From Chloroflexota bacterium (GTDB taxonomy: Bacteria; Chloroflexota; Dehalococcoidia; UBA2979): a stretch of DNA of 19,648 bases. The notes beneath the pieces were generated by a model. That model was given only the letters and a program-made list of their open reading frames with translations. It was not told the origin of the DNA and searched no databases. Both the position numbers and the translations under genes were made by a program. The stretch covers positions 1-19,648 of the forward strand of contig CANFFZ010000033.1 of NCBI GenBank assembly GCA_947446155.1, written 5' to 3'. Below are positions 6,651-13,709 of the stretch, piece after piece; the stretch's first letter is position 1, and each line of letters opens with the position of its first letter.

Positions 6651-9221
6651 GTGGTGAAGATCACCGTAAACGATGTGGAGATCGAGGCCGATGCCGGACG
6701 CCGTCTGGTAGAGGTGATCAAAGAGGCTGGTGTCCGCATCACCAACCTCTGCTACATCGACGGCCTCGAACCCTACGCCGGTTGCCGCACCTGCATCGTC
6801 GACATCGCCGGCGCCCGCCCCACCACGCTGCAACTTTCCTGCACCGCCACCGTCGCCGAGGGCATGGTCGTCCAGACCGATACCCCCGAGGTGAAGCGAG
6901 CGCGCCAGGGCGTGATGTCATTGATCATGGCGAACCACCCGGATCGCTGTCTTACCTGCCACCGCCGCGTCCACTGCCAGCCCGGCGAGATCTGCCTGCG
7001 CGACGACGTGGTGACGCACCGCTGCCTCACCTGCTCCAAGAACTACCGCTGCGAACTCCAGACCTCCACCGAACTCATCGACATGGGTGAGTTCGAGGAG
7101 CCGTGGGTCGGCGAGACCCGTTCGTACTACGAGACCCCGCCCCCCGAGCCGGACCGCGCCAACCCCTACCTCGAGTTCGATCCGCAGATGTGCATCATCT
7201 GCACCCGCTGCGTCCGCGCCTGCGCCGATGTCCGCCATACCGGCGCGATCACGCTCGCGGGCAAAGGCCCCTCGACCGCCATCGCCTTCGGCACCGGCGG
7301 CCCCGTACACGACTCCGACTGCGACTTCTGCGGCGCCTGCATCGATGTCTGCCCCACCGCCACGCTGATGGAGAAGCCCAACAAGTGGGCCGGCGTCCCG
7401 CAGGACTGGTCGAACTCCGTCTGCAACGGCTGCGCGGTTGGTTGCACCATCTCCTACGGCACGCAGACCGATGGCCGCCCGATGATCGTGCGCCCCGACC
7501 GCCTCAACGCTTTCAGCCGCGACCAGATCTGCGTGCGTGGCCGCTTCGGCTACGACGCGGTCTTCGAGCGTGAACGCCTCGGCCGCTCGCTCGCCCGTCG
7601 TGGCGAGCGCCTGCTCCCCGTCTCCTTCGATGAGGCGCTGGATGAGGCTGTTGCCAAACTCAACGCCATCAAGCAGGCCCACGGCCCCGAGGCCATCGCT
7701 GTCCTCGGCTCCCCCCTCGCGACCAACGAGGAAGCCGCCACCCTCGTCCGCATCGCCCGCGAGGTGATCGGCACCCCGCACATCGACTTCTCGCACGGCG
7801 CGACCCACCGCGCGGTCATGTCCGCGCTCGCTGCCGGCCTCGGCATAGCCCAGCAGCCGGCAGGCACGACACAATTGCCCGCGAGCCTCACCGACATCGA
7901 GACCGCCGACACCATCATTGTCGTCGCGGGCGACCTCGAAGAGTCGCACCAGGTCGCGGCGCTCCGCGTGAAGGACGCCGTCATCAAGCGCAGCGCCCGC
8001 CTCGTGCTCGTCAGTACACGCTGGACCGAACTCGTCCCCTTCGCCACCGCGTGGATTCAGCCGGAACCTGGTAACGAGGGCGTCGCCGTGCAGGCGCTCG
8101 CCACCGGCGAAGGCGGCGGCGACGCCGAGACGAAGGCCGCCGCCGCTCTCACGCGCGCACGGGACAACGCTGAGTCCGCCGTCGCCATCGTCTTCGCCCC
8201 CAATGCCGTCGGCGCTGCCGAGGCCGGCGAGGCCGCGAAGGCCGTCGCCAACCTCGCCATTGCGCTGCGTGGCGATGCTGCCGCGAACGTCGTCCACTAC
8301 CTCCCGACCGACGCGAACGTCGTCGGCATCGCCGACATGGGCGTCGCCCCCGGCCTCAACGGCCACGACTTCGCCGGGATCATCGAGGCCGCACGCAGCG
8401 GCGCGATCAAGGCGCTGCTCGTCCATGACGACAACCCGCTGCTCAACGCCCCCGGCGCAGCCGCCGTACGCGCGGCCTTCGAGGCCGTCGATGCGCTCAT
8501 CGTGATCGACTCGCTTCGCTCCACCACCGCCGAACTCGCGGACGTGGTGCTTGCGGAGTCGCCGTTCTTCGCCAAGGACGGCACCATTACCACCGCCGAC
8601 CGCCGCATCGTCCGCCAGAAGCCCGCCTCCGCCGCCACCCGCGAGGAGCGCGATGGCCTCGTCATCCTCAGCGCGCTCGCGACCGCGCTCGCCCCCAGTA
8701 GTGATGGCAGTCTCGGTGTAGCCGATGCCGCCAGCGTGATGGTCGGCATCGCCGCCCGCGTCCCCGGCTACGTCGCCTACGGCGACATTCGCTCCGGCCG
8801 TACCCGCGCCCTTGCCCCCGCTTCGGCTGGCGCGACGCGCACCCAGCCTGTTGTTGCGATGGCGTCCATGGCACAGTCCGGCGGCGATGGCCTCCGCCTC
8901 GTCACCGGCCGCTCGCTCTTCACCTCGTGGGAGGGTGCCTCCATCCACTCTGAGGAAGCCGACAAGATGCACCGTGAAGAATCCGCGGTGCTCCACCCCG
9001 CCGACGCCGAGGCGCTCGGCATCCGTATGGGCGACGCGGTCGTTCTCGCCGATGGCGCGACCGAGGTACGCATCACCGCTCGCCTTGACAACGGCGTCCT
9101 GCAGGGCACCGTCTACGTCCCGCACTACTACGATGGCGGTGCGATCATGGCCCTCCTGCCGCTCGAAGGCAGCGGGCCAGCCTCGGCCACCGTCCGCGTG
9201 CGGGCGCTCCAGCCGGCGTAA
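6651..9221 (+). CDS. NuoG-like multi-cluster Fe-S protein with inactive-looking molybdopterin domain
   Basis: The protein has 856 residues. It starts with a 2Fe-2S domain (C34, C45, C48, C64), followed by two successive His/Cys motifs: H96-x3-C100-x2-C103-x5-C109, then H123-x-C125-x2-C128-x5-C134, with C115 between. A ferredoxin domain has two 4Fe-4S sites (C181/184/187/191 and C224/227/230/234). An N7-type site (C258, C261, C265, C294) opens a molybdopterin-oxidoreductase fold reaching the C-terminus. After C294 I see no further cysteine. The usual metal-ligand region reads HIDFSHGATHRAV, so molybdenum catalysis as in formate dehydrogenase is unlikely. It best fits an electron-wiring subunit like NuoG, working with the NuoI-like protein upstream. 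Start is GTG 6651 with GAGGG 8 bases upstream; the next codon is also GTG. NuoE/NuoF partners are not in the window. Confidence 0.85.
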   Translation: MVKITVNDVEIEADAGRRLVEVIKEAGVRITNLCYIDGLEPYAGCRTCIVDIAGARPTTLQLSCTATVAEGMVVQTDTPEVKRARQGVMSLIMANHPDRCLTCHRRVHCQPGEICLRDDVVTHRCLTCSKNYRCELQTSTELIDMGEFEEPWVGETRSYYETPPPEPDRANPYLEFDPQMCIICTRCVRACADVRHTGAITLAGKGPSTAIAFGTGGPVHDSDCDFCGACIDVCPTATLMEKPNKWAGVPQDWSNSVCNGCAVGCTISYGTQTDGRPMIVRPDRLNAFSRDQICVRGRFGYDAVFERERLGRSLARRGERLLPVSFDEALDEAVAKLNAIKQAHGPEAIAVLGSPLATNEEAATLVRIAREVIGTPHIDFSHGATHRAVMSALAAGLGIAQQPAGTTQLPASLTDIETADTIIVVAGDLEESHQVAALRVKDAVIKRSARLVLVSTRWTELVPFATAWIQPEPGNEGVAVQALATGEGGGDAETKAAAALTRARDNAESAVAIVFAPNAVGAAEAGEAAKAVANLAIALRGDAAANVVHYLPTDANVVGIADMGVAPGLNGHDFAGIIEAARSGAIKALLVHDDNPLLNAPGAAAVRAAFEAVDALIVIDSLRSTTAELADVVLAESPFFAKDGTITTADRRIVRQKPASAATREERDGLVILSALATALAPSSDGSLGVADAASVMVGIAARVPGYVAYGDIRSGRTRALAPASAGATRTQPVVAMASMAQSGGDGLRLVTGRSLFTSWEGASIHSEEADKMHREESAVLHPADAEALGIRMGDAVVLADGATEVRITARLDNGVLQGTVYVPHYYDGGAIMALLPLEGSGPASATVRVRALQPA

Positions 9222-9304
9222 CTTTCCCGGCTGCGGCATGTCGAGTAGATATCGGTAGGTTTCCGCGTGCGTTGCCCTATACCTCGCGGTGCTACCATCG
9301 CGCC

Positions 9305-9697
9305 ATGACTACGCAGCACGCTTCCCGCCCCTCCTCGCGGATGGTGCCGCTCGCCGTGACGGAAGACGAAGCCGCCGCGCGCCGCTGGCTCGCGGGCCTC
9401 GAGGCTGCGACCATCCGCGCGCGCGTTCGCATCGAGGACACGCGGCGCATGGGCACCGGCTCCTCCATTCTGCCGCTTGGCCCCGTCTTCGCCACCGCGC
9501 TCTACGTCCCCGAGGATCGCCGCTTCGAGGCCGCCCGCGTGTTGATTGATCTCGGCTGGGATGGCCGCCAGGTCGGCAACGTCGTCGCGGGAATCCACCG
9601 CCGAGGCGTCCCGCTGAGCACCATGATGGGCGGCGCGCTTGCCGCGCTGGTCGGCGCACTCGCGGTCGCCTTCTCGGCCGTGCTTCAGAGCTGGTAG
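9305..9697 (+). CDS. Small tail-anchored protein (DUF2007-like)
   Basis: This is a 130-residue protein of unknown function. The soluble part (about 15-100) has an alpha/beta pattern, with EDEAAARRWLAGLEAATIRARV, a short linker, and LYVPEDRRFEAARVLIDLGW. This resembles the DUF2007 'signal-transducing' fold, in which a helix packs before a strand reading LYVP and is followed by a closing helix. The match is by pattern only. A single hydrophobic helix near the C-terminus (MMGGALAALVGALAVAFSAVL, about 107-127) makes it a tail-anchored membrane protein with its soluble domain in the cytoplasm. Its TAG stop shares a base with the GTG of the next gene (TAGTG), so the two are translationally coupled. 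Confidence 0.6.
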   Translation: MTTQHASRPSSRMVPLAVTEDEAAARRWLAGLEAATIRARVRIEDTRRMGTGSSILPLGPVFATALYVPEDRRFEAARVLIDLGWDGRQVGNVVAGIHRRGVPLSTMMGGALAALVGALAVAFSAVLQSW

Positions 9698-10344
9698 TGC
9701 AGCTCCGCCTCTTCCCGCTCGGTGAAGTCGTTCTCTTCCCCGGTATGTCGTTGCCGCTCCAGATCTTCGAGCCGCGCTACCGCCAACTCGTCACCGAATG
9801 CCTGGAGGACGATGAGCCATTCGGCGTCGTGCTGATCCGCGAGGGCGACGAGGTTGGCGACGGCGCGATCCCCTACGACATCGGCACCACCGCGCGCATC
9901 ATCTCCGCCGCCACGCGCCCCGATGGCGTTGTGCAAATCGCTGCCACCGGCGAGCGCCGCTTCCGCATCAACCAACTGCATCACGACCGCGCCTACCTCT
10001 GGGCCGATGCGGACTACCTCGATGACACTGGTGGCGAAGTCCCCGCTCCGCTCATCGAGCGGGTGAGTGCGCACCTCGCGCACATGGCACGGCTGCGCGC
10101 GGCGGCCAACGGCGAGTTCGAGCGCGAGTACGAGATACCGGAGACGCACACTGCGCTCGCCGACGCCGCGGCAGTCGAGGTCGATGCCGACCCCGAGGTG
10201 CTGCAAGCAGTGCTGGGAACCATCGATGTCTACGCGCGCCTCGAAGCGCTGTTGCCGCTGCTGGAAGACGCGGTCGAAGATGAGGAACGCGACTCCGCAA
10301 GCGCGGTGGCGCAACGCTGGCGAGGGTTTGGGATGGCGAACTAA
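9697..10344 (+). CDS. LON N-terminal (substrate-binding) domain protein
   Basis: This 215-residue cytoplasmic protein consists of a LON substrate-binding domain without the AAA+ ATPase or protease domains. The start is diagnostic: LRLFPLGEVVLFPGMSLPLQIFEPRYRQLV, then FGVVLI and a beta-barrel reaching about residue 110. The helical C-terminal half (about 120-205) is the usual bundle. Standalone LON-domain proteins of this length are common; their role is unclear, perhaps as adaptors or in substrate recognition. GTG 9697 overlaps the preceding stop. The tail-anchored neighbour could place this domain near the membrane, which is an inference. A strong hairpin follows 39 bases after the stop. Confidence 0.88.
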   Translation: MQLRLFPLGEVVLFPGMSLPLQIFEPRYRQLVTECLEDDEPFGVVLIREGDEVGDGAIPYDIGTTARIISAATRPDGVVQIAATGERRFRINQLHHDRAYLWADADYLDDTGGEVPAPLIERVSAHLAHMARLRAAANGEFEREYEIPETHTALADAAAVEVDADPEVLQAVLGTIDVYARLEALLPLLEDAVEDEERDSASAVAQRWRGFGMAN

Positions 10345-10382
10345 TGCCTCCGGCGTGGCGCGCGCCGGGACGGCACGGACGT

Positions 10383-10431
10383 GATAGCGGGAACGCGAGT
10401 AGGGGAAACTCCTACTCGCGTTCCCGCTATC
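10383..10431. terminator. 21-bp perfect inverted repeat (strong stem-loop)
   Basis: Bases 10383-10403 and 10411-10431 are exact reverse complements (21 bp) around a 7-base loop GGAAACT, whose ends can pair further (G-T, then G-C). It lies between the convergent LON-domain and rhodanese genes. It could be a bidirectional terminator, although no T-run follows on either strand, or a REP-like palindromic element. Confidence 0.6.
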
Positions 10432-10515
10432 TGCCTCGATGGTGATAACTGCTCGCCGTGGTGCGCGAGGTGCTCTATAGCGCGCTCGACGCCGCATCCG
10501 GAACGTAAACCAGCG

Positions 10516-10857
10516 TCAGCCGCTCGTCTCCATCTCGTATCCCGCCGCTTCCCACGCAAGATGCCCGCCCTCCACGTTGTAGAGGTCGGTCAGCCCCATC
10601 GTCGCCGCAAACTCAGCCGCGACGGCGGAACGCTGCCCTGACTTGCAGATGAACAGGATCGGCTTGTCTGTCGCCAGATCCTTGTGCCGTGGCAGCGTTG
10701 CCATGTGCGGAATGTTTAGCGATCCCGGGACGTGTCCGTCCGCGTGCTCCCAGCCCTCGCGGCTGTCGATCACCTGCACATCGCCGCTCTCGATCATCTC
10801 TTTGGCTTCGTCGACCGAGATGCGGGTGAACGGCTCTAGGGGGTCTTTCGTGGCCAA
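10516..10857 (-). CDS. Rhodanese-domain sulfurtransferase
   Basis: A single rhodanese domain of 113 residues (up to 124 with an earlier start). It moves sulfane sulfur from a donor to thiols or cyanide by way of a cysteine persulfide. The conserved elements are all present: ISVDEAKEMI, VIDSREGWEHADGHVPGSLNIP, then the active-site loop CKSGQRS, and the closing YNVEGGHLAWEAAGY. The cysteine is residue 82 of the longer frame. The frame is open from TTG 10890, but TTG 10857 has AAGGA seven bases upstream and starts closer to the conserved domain, so it is preferred. No other sulfur gene is directly adjacent. A plausible promoter lies at 10906-10933. Confidence 0.88.
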   Translation of the reverse strand: MATKDPLEPFTRISVDEAKEMIESGDVQVIDSREGWEHADGHVPGSLNIPHMATLPRHKDLATDKPILFICKSGQRSAVAAEFAATMGLTDLYNVEGGHLAWEAAGYEMETSG

Positions 10858-10905
10858 GTCGGTATCCTTCCGGGCGATCAAGTCCGTCAACGGCGGTGGA
10901 AATCG

Positions 10906-10933
10906 AGTGTAGCAGAGGCTTCCACACGGTCAG
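10906..10933 (-). promoter_or_regulatory. Possible sigma70-type promoter of the rhodanese gene
   Basis: On the minus strand CTGACC (10933-10928), a 16-base spacer and TACACT (10911-10906) fit a weak housekeeping promoter about 50 bases before the preferred start codon. Confidence 0.35.
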
Positions 10934-10948
10934 CTACCGCCTGCCCCC

Positions 10949-10954
10949 TATAAT
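10949..10954 (+). promoter_or_regulatory. Possible -10 box before the hydroxyacid dehydrogenase remnant
   Basis: A perfect TATAAT stands in GC-rich DNA 37 bases before the ATG at 10992. No convincing -35 element is seen at the usual distance. If active, it would also drive pyrE and the lipoprotein gene through the pseudogene. Confidence 0.3.
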
Positions 10955-10991
10955 CCTCGTGTGCGAATGAATATCGGCGCGGCCCACCCCC

Positions 10992-11653
10992 ATGCCTGAG
11001 CGGCCTCGCGTCTTCGTGACTCGCACGCTCCCCGCCGCCTGCCCGAGGCCGAGCGCGCCGTTCGCGATGGCGCGTGGGGTCCATGGCATCCCACATGGCT
11101 GCTCGGACGCGAGGTCTCTGGCTCTACCATCGGCATCATCGGCGCGGGCCGTATCGGCGCGGCGGTCGCCCGCCGTGCCGCCGGCTTTGGGATGCGTGTC
11201 CTCTATTACAGTCGTGCGGTGCATCCGGACTTCCCGGGCGAATATGCAAGCCTCAATGCACTACTGTCGGAGTCGCACTTCGTCTCAGTGCACGTCCCGC
11301 TGACCCCGGAGACGGAGCGCATGTGCGATCCTGACTGGTTCGCGAAGATGCGGCCGGGCGCGGTGTTCGTGAATACTTCGCGTGGCGGGGTCGTCGACCA
11401 GCAAGTGCTGCGGGCTGCGCTGGAACGTGGCACGATTGCGGCGGCGGCCCTCGACGTCACCACGCCGGAGCCGTTGCCGCCGGACGACCCGCTTCTACGG
11501 GCGCCGAACCTGCTGGTTGCGCCGCACCTCGGCAGCGCCACCGAGCGAACCCGGACAGCGATGACGGCGCTGGCTGTGGATAATCTGCTGGCAGCGCTCG
11601 CCGGTGAGCGGCCCCAGAACCTAGTGAACGCGGAAGCGTGGGAGCGGCGATGA
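10992..11653 (+). pseudogene. D-2-hydroxyacid dehydrogenase (glyoxylate reductase-like), internally deleted
   Basis: The intact parent would be an NAD(P)-dependent D-isomer 2-hydroxyacid dehydrogenase of about 320 residues. Here the start is correct (ATG 10992, PERPRVFVTRTLP), but after about 14 codons the homology jumps to the middle of the protein in another frame. That frame reads LPEAERAVRDGAWGPWHPTW, then the dinucleotide loop GIIGAGRIG, AAVARRAAGFGM and on to the true C-terminus. About 100 residues of the catalytic domain are lost and the frame changes. No start codon exists in the second frame until ATG 11192, which lies after the nucleotide-binding loop, so no functional enzyme is expected. 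The catalytic Arg (NTSRGGVVD), Glu (TTPEPLPPDDPLL) and His (APHLGSAT) remain in the fragment. The TGA overlaps the pyrE start. Confidence 0.8.
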
Positions 11654-12336
11654 CTTCGAACCCCTCAGGGGCTGTCGACGCGGAGGCAAGTGGGCGGTTC
11701 TGGCTCGCGGATGCCCTCTGGCAACTGGGCGGCGTTCAGTTCGGTGACTTCAGCCTCGGCCGCACCGTCCGCCACTCCCCCGTCTACGTGAACCCCAAAC
11801 TGATCATCGCCCGCCCCAACACGCTCATCCGCATCGGCGTGCTGATCGAGGACGAACTCAAGATGGCGATGGCCCGCCGCAACAAGCCCGTCGCCGGTTT
11901 CGAACTGCTCGCCGGCGTTCCCATCGGCGGCCTGCACATCTCCACTGCCCTCTCGCTCCAGATGCGCGTCCCCCTGCTCTACGCCCGCCCCGGCGAGCGT
12001 AACGAGGAGGAGCGCCCGCACATCGAGGGTATCTACCGCCCCGGCCAGACCGCGCTCATCGTCGACGATCTTGCCACCGGCGGCGGCTCACTCGTCGATA
12101 CCGCCACGCAACTCCGCCGCGCCGGCCTTTTCGTGCGCGACGCTGTCGTGCTCATCGACCGTGAGCAGGGCGCCGCCCGCCGCCTCGAGGCCATCGGTGT
12201 CCGCCTCCACGCCATGCTCACCATGGAGAATCTGCTCACCTACCTCCACTCCACCGGCAAACTCACCGACGACGACTACCGAGGCTCCATGCGCTACATC
12301 GAGCGCGAAGGCGACGCGAAGTCTGAGTTCGACTAG
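11650..12336 (+). CDS. pyrE: Orotate phosphoribosyltransferase
   Basis: A 228-residue cytoplasmic type I phosphoribosyltransferase that converts orotate and PRPP to OMP in pyrimidine synthesis. The PRPP-binding signature is TALIVDDLATGGGSLVDT (about 134-151), with the two acidic residues D139-D140 and the glycine-rich loop. An N-terminal beta-strand region (FGDFSLGRTVRHSPVYVNPK) matches the OPRTase substrate hood pattern. ATG 11650 overlaps the TGA of the upstream dehydrogenase remnant (ATGA), so translation may once have been coupled. Its TAG shares a base with the GTG of the lipoprotein gene. No other pyrimidine gene is present in the window. A related PRTase with another base specificity is less likely. 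Confidence 0.85.
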   Translation: MTSNPSGAVDAEASGRFWLADALWQLGGVQFGDFSLGRTVRHSPVYVNPKLIIARPNTLIRIGVLIEDELKMAMARRNKPVAGFELLAGVPIGGLHISTALSLQMRVPLLYARPGERNEEERPHIEGIYRPGQTALIVDDLATGGGSLVDTATQLRRAGLFVRDAVVLIDREQGAARRLEAIGVRLHAMLTMENLLTYLHSTGKLTDDDYRGSMRYIEREGDAKSEFD

Positions 12337-13160
12337 TGCCGCGAACCAGCGCGCGCCTCGCACGCATCGTGCTGCTCGTGCTCGCCGCCCTCGCGGGCGG
12401 CTGCGGCCAGGAGGCTCCCCAACTACCAGCCTCCGCCGCCGTCACGACCGCCGCCACAGGCACACCTACACCTACACCTACACCTACACCTACACCTACA
12501 CCTACACCTACACCTACACCTACACCGGGAGCCTCGCTCACCTCGTACCGCTACGCTCTCAATGTTGAGGCGATCAACCTCTTCGGCTCGCCCAACGCCG
12601 CCCCCGGCGCACAAACCTCCGCGCCCCCGCCGCCCGTCACCGTCTCGATCGTGGGCGCGACCGCTGTCGACCGTCAGCACTCGCTCACCAAGATCAACCT
12701 CGGCTTCGGCCTGCTCGAGGTGGAGCGCAGGCAGGTTGGCAGCCGCGTCTGGAACCGCGACGGCAACAACCCCTGGATGGAAGACCGCCTCGGCTCGTCC
12801 AGCACCGCCCGCGCGCTCGGCCTCGGCATCGACCCGTCCGCTCTGCTCAGCGGCCCCTCGATCGCCCGCATGCAGACGGTGCTCCGAGGCGTCACCGGCA
12901 CGCCCGAACAGATCGACGGCCAGCCCCTTGTCCGCTACCCGCTCACCGGCGAACAACTCAAGTCGATCGTCGAAACCTCCGGCTCACTTGGCCTGCCTAT
13001 CGACCAACTCCAGGGCACGACCATCCTCTGGCTCCGCGCCGACGGCCTCCCCGCCCGCCTCCTCCTCGACGCCGAGACCGCCCAGAACGCCCGCGTCAAA
13101 GTCGATATGACCATCACCGACCACAACGCCACCGGCATCGCCATCGAGCCGCCTGCCTAG
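12336..13160 (+). CDS. Lipoprotein with Thr-Pro stalk (LppX/LprG-like)
   Basis: This 274-residue predicted lipoprotein has a signal peptide rich in Leu/Val/Ala ending LAALAGGC with the lipid-attachment cysteine at residue 23. A stalk of eleven Thr-Pro pairs (residues 43-64) would hold the folded domain away from the membrane. The rest (about 68-272) begins SYRYALNVEAINL and has alternating strands reading like the LppX/LprAFG or LolA-like lipid-carrier fold (for example VTVSIVGATAVDRQHS, then VWNRDGNNPWMEDRL). That similarity is by pattern only. It starts at GTG 12336, coupled to pyrE by TAGTG. Its role is unknown; lipid or glycolipid binding at the outer face of the membrane is the best guess. 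Confidence 0.65.
   Translation: MPRTSARLARIVLLVLAALAGGCGQEAPQLPASAAVTTAATGTPTPTPTPTPTPTPTPTPTPTPGASLTSYRYALNVEAINLFGSPNAAPGAQTSAPPPPVTVSIVGATAVDRQHSLTKINLGFGLLEVERRQVGSRVWNRDGNNPWMEDRLGSSSTARALGLGIDPSALLSGPSIARMQTVLRGVTGTPEQIDGQPLVRYPLTGEQLKSIVETSGSLGLPIDQLQGTTILWLRADGLPARLLLDAETAQNARVKVDMTITDHNATGIAIEPPA
12462..12527 (+). repeat. (ACACCT)11 hexanucleotide tandem repeat
   Basis: Ten perfect ACACCT units and a final ACACCG, 66 bases, encode eleven Thr-Pro pairs. The 6-base unit keeps the frame when copies are gained or lost, so slippage would change stalk length rather than switch the gene off. The third-position T in CCT and A in ACA depart from the C-ending codons around it, which fits recent expansion by slippage. 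Confidence 0.95.
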
Positions 13161-13196
13161 CCCCCCTAGGCGTCCGGGGCTCGCCCACGTACCGAA

Positions 13197-13224
13197 TTGT
13201 CTATGCGATTTACACTGTTATATT
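13197..13224 (+). promoter_or_regulatory. Probable sigma70-type promoter of the HTH gene
   Basis: TTGTCT (13197-13202), a 16-base spacer and TATATT (13219-13224) lie in an AT-rich island that stands out in this GC-rich DNA, 60 bases before the GTG start of the excisionase-like gene. Confidence 0.5.
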
Positions 13225-13283
13225 TCCCCGGTATCCTGCTGACGCACCTGAACCATTGCTGAGGACTTTCGAGGACAAACCCA

Positions 13284-13499
13284 GTGCCCGAATCCCCCTT
13301 CCGCGATTACCTCGACCTCGTCGAGGCTGCCCGTGAACTCGGTATCCACCCGCAGAGCCTGCGCCGCCTCATCAAGCAGCGCCGCGTCCCCGCCGTTCTC
13401 TTCGCCGGCAAATACCTCATCGAGCGCGACAAGCTCGAAATGTTCAAGTCTAACTACGACCCCCGCCCCGGCCGCAAACCCATCCGCCGCCTTCTCTAA
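13284..13499 (+). CDS. Small excisionase-family/MerR-like HTH DNA-binding protein
   Basis: A 71-residue protein made almost entirely of one winged helix-turn-helix of the HTH_17/excisionase type. YLDLVEAARELGIHPQSLRRLIKQRRVPAVLFAGKYLIERDKLEMF has the usual order: helix, turn at GIHP, recognition helix with SLRRLIKQ, then the beta wing VPAVLFAGKYLIERDKL. The tail is basic (RPGRKPIRRLL) and may help bind DNA. It starts at GTG 13284 with GAGGAC about 8 bases upstream and has a good promoter at 13197-13224. A hairpin at 13527-13550 follows the stop. No integrase or other phage gene is adjacent, so it is more likely a chromosomal regulator than a true excisionase. Its targets are unknown. Confidence 0.8.
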   Translation: MPESPFRDYLDLVEAARELGIHPQSLRRLIKQRRVPAVLFAGKYLIERDKLEMFKSNYDPRPGRKPIRRLL

Positions 13500-13526
13500 C
13501 CCCGCTCCCCTCCGCTCGTTGTGAGC

Positions 13527-13550
13527 CGTTGCGCCGTACACGGCGCAACG
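13527..13550. terminator. 11-bp perfect hairpin after the HTH gene
   Basis: Bases 13527-13537 and 13540-13550 (CGTTGCGCCGT / ACGGCGCAACG) are exact reverse complements around AC. It begins 28 bases after the stop of the HTH gene. There is no T-run, so a factor-dependent or weak terminator is inferred. Confidence 0.45.
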
Positions 13551-13610
13551 TGTCGAATCCACCTCCGAGGTGCCCCGCGCCACAACGAACTCCCGCATGT
13601 CCTAGCCATC

Positions 13611-13655
13611 CGAATCCGGGAGAGGGCCTTCTCGGCGACGGCCCCATCCAGTACA
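13611..13655 (+). repeat. Dispersed C-rich repeat, partial copy 2
   Basis: GAATCCGGG, then AGAGGGCC...CGGCGACGGCCCC followed by AGTACA, resembles the block GAATCCGG...GGGCC...GGGCGATGGCCCC-AGTAACA at 4538-4600. It lies in the leader of the cysteine desulfurase gene, between the HTH terminator and the start codon. Confidence 0.35.
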
Positions 13656-13709
13656 GTGGTGAGGTGTGGGGGTGAGGTACCCCGACCCCGTATCTTCCGC
13701 GCTATCCTG

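Noticed and set aside
6651..9221. Catalytic formate dehydrogenase alpha subunit
   Set aside because: The Cys/Sec molybdenum ligand position and all later cysteines are missing, so a NuoG-like role fits better.
6918..9239. 773-codon open frame antisense to the NuoG-like gene
   Set aside because: High-GC coding DNA often leaves a long open frame on the other strand; its product is low-complexity Gly/Asp/Ala-rich and has no recognisable domain.
12462..12527. CRISPR-like array
   Set aside because: The repeat is a contiguous 6-base microsatellite in frame within a gene, with no spacers.
12263..12541. Val-Gly repeat protein on the minus strand
   Set aside because: It is only the antisense reading of the ACACCT repeat and flanking coding DNA.
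13521..13709. 63-residue N-terminal extension of the cysteine desulfurase
   Set aside because: It covers a hairpin and a dispersed repeat, and the family starts at YLDSAAST just after ATG 13710.
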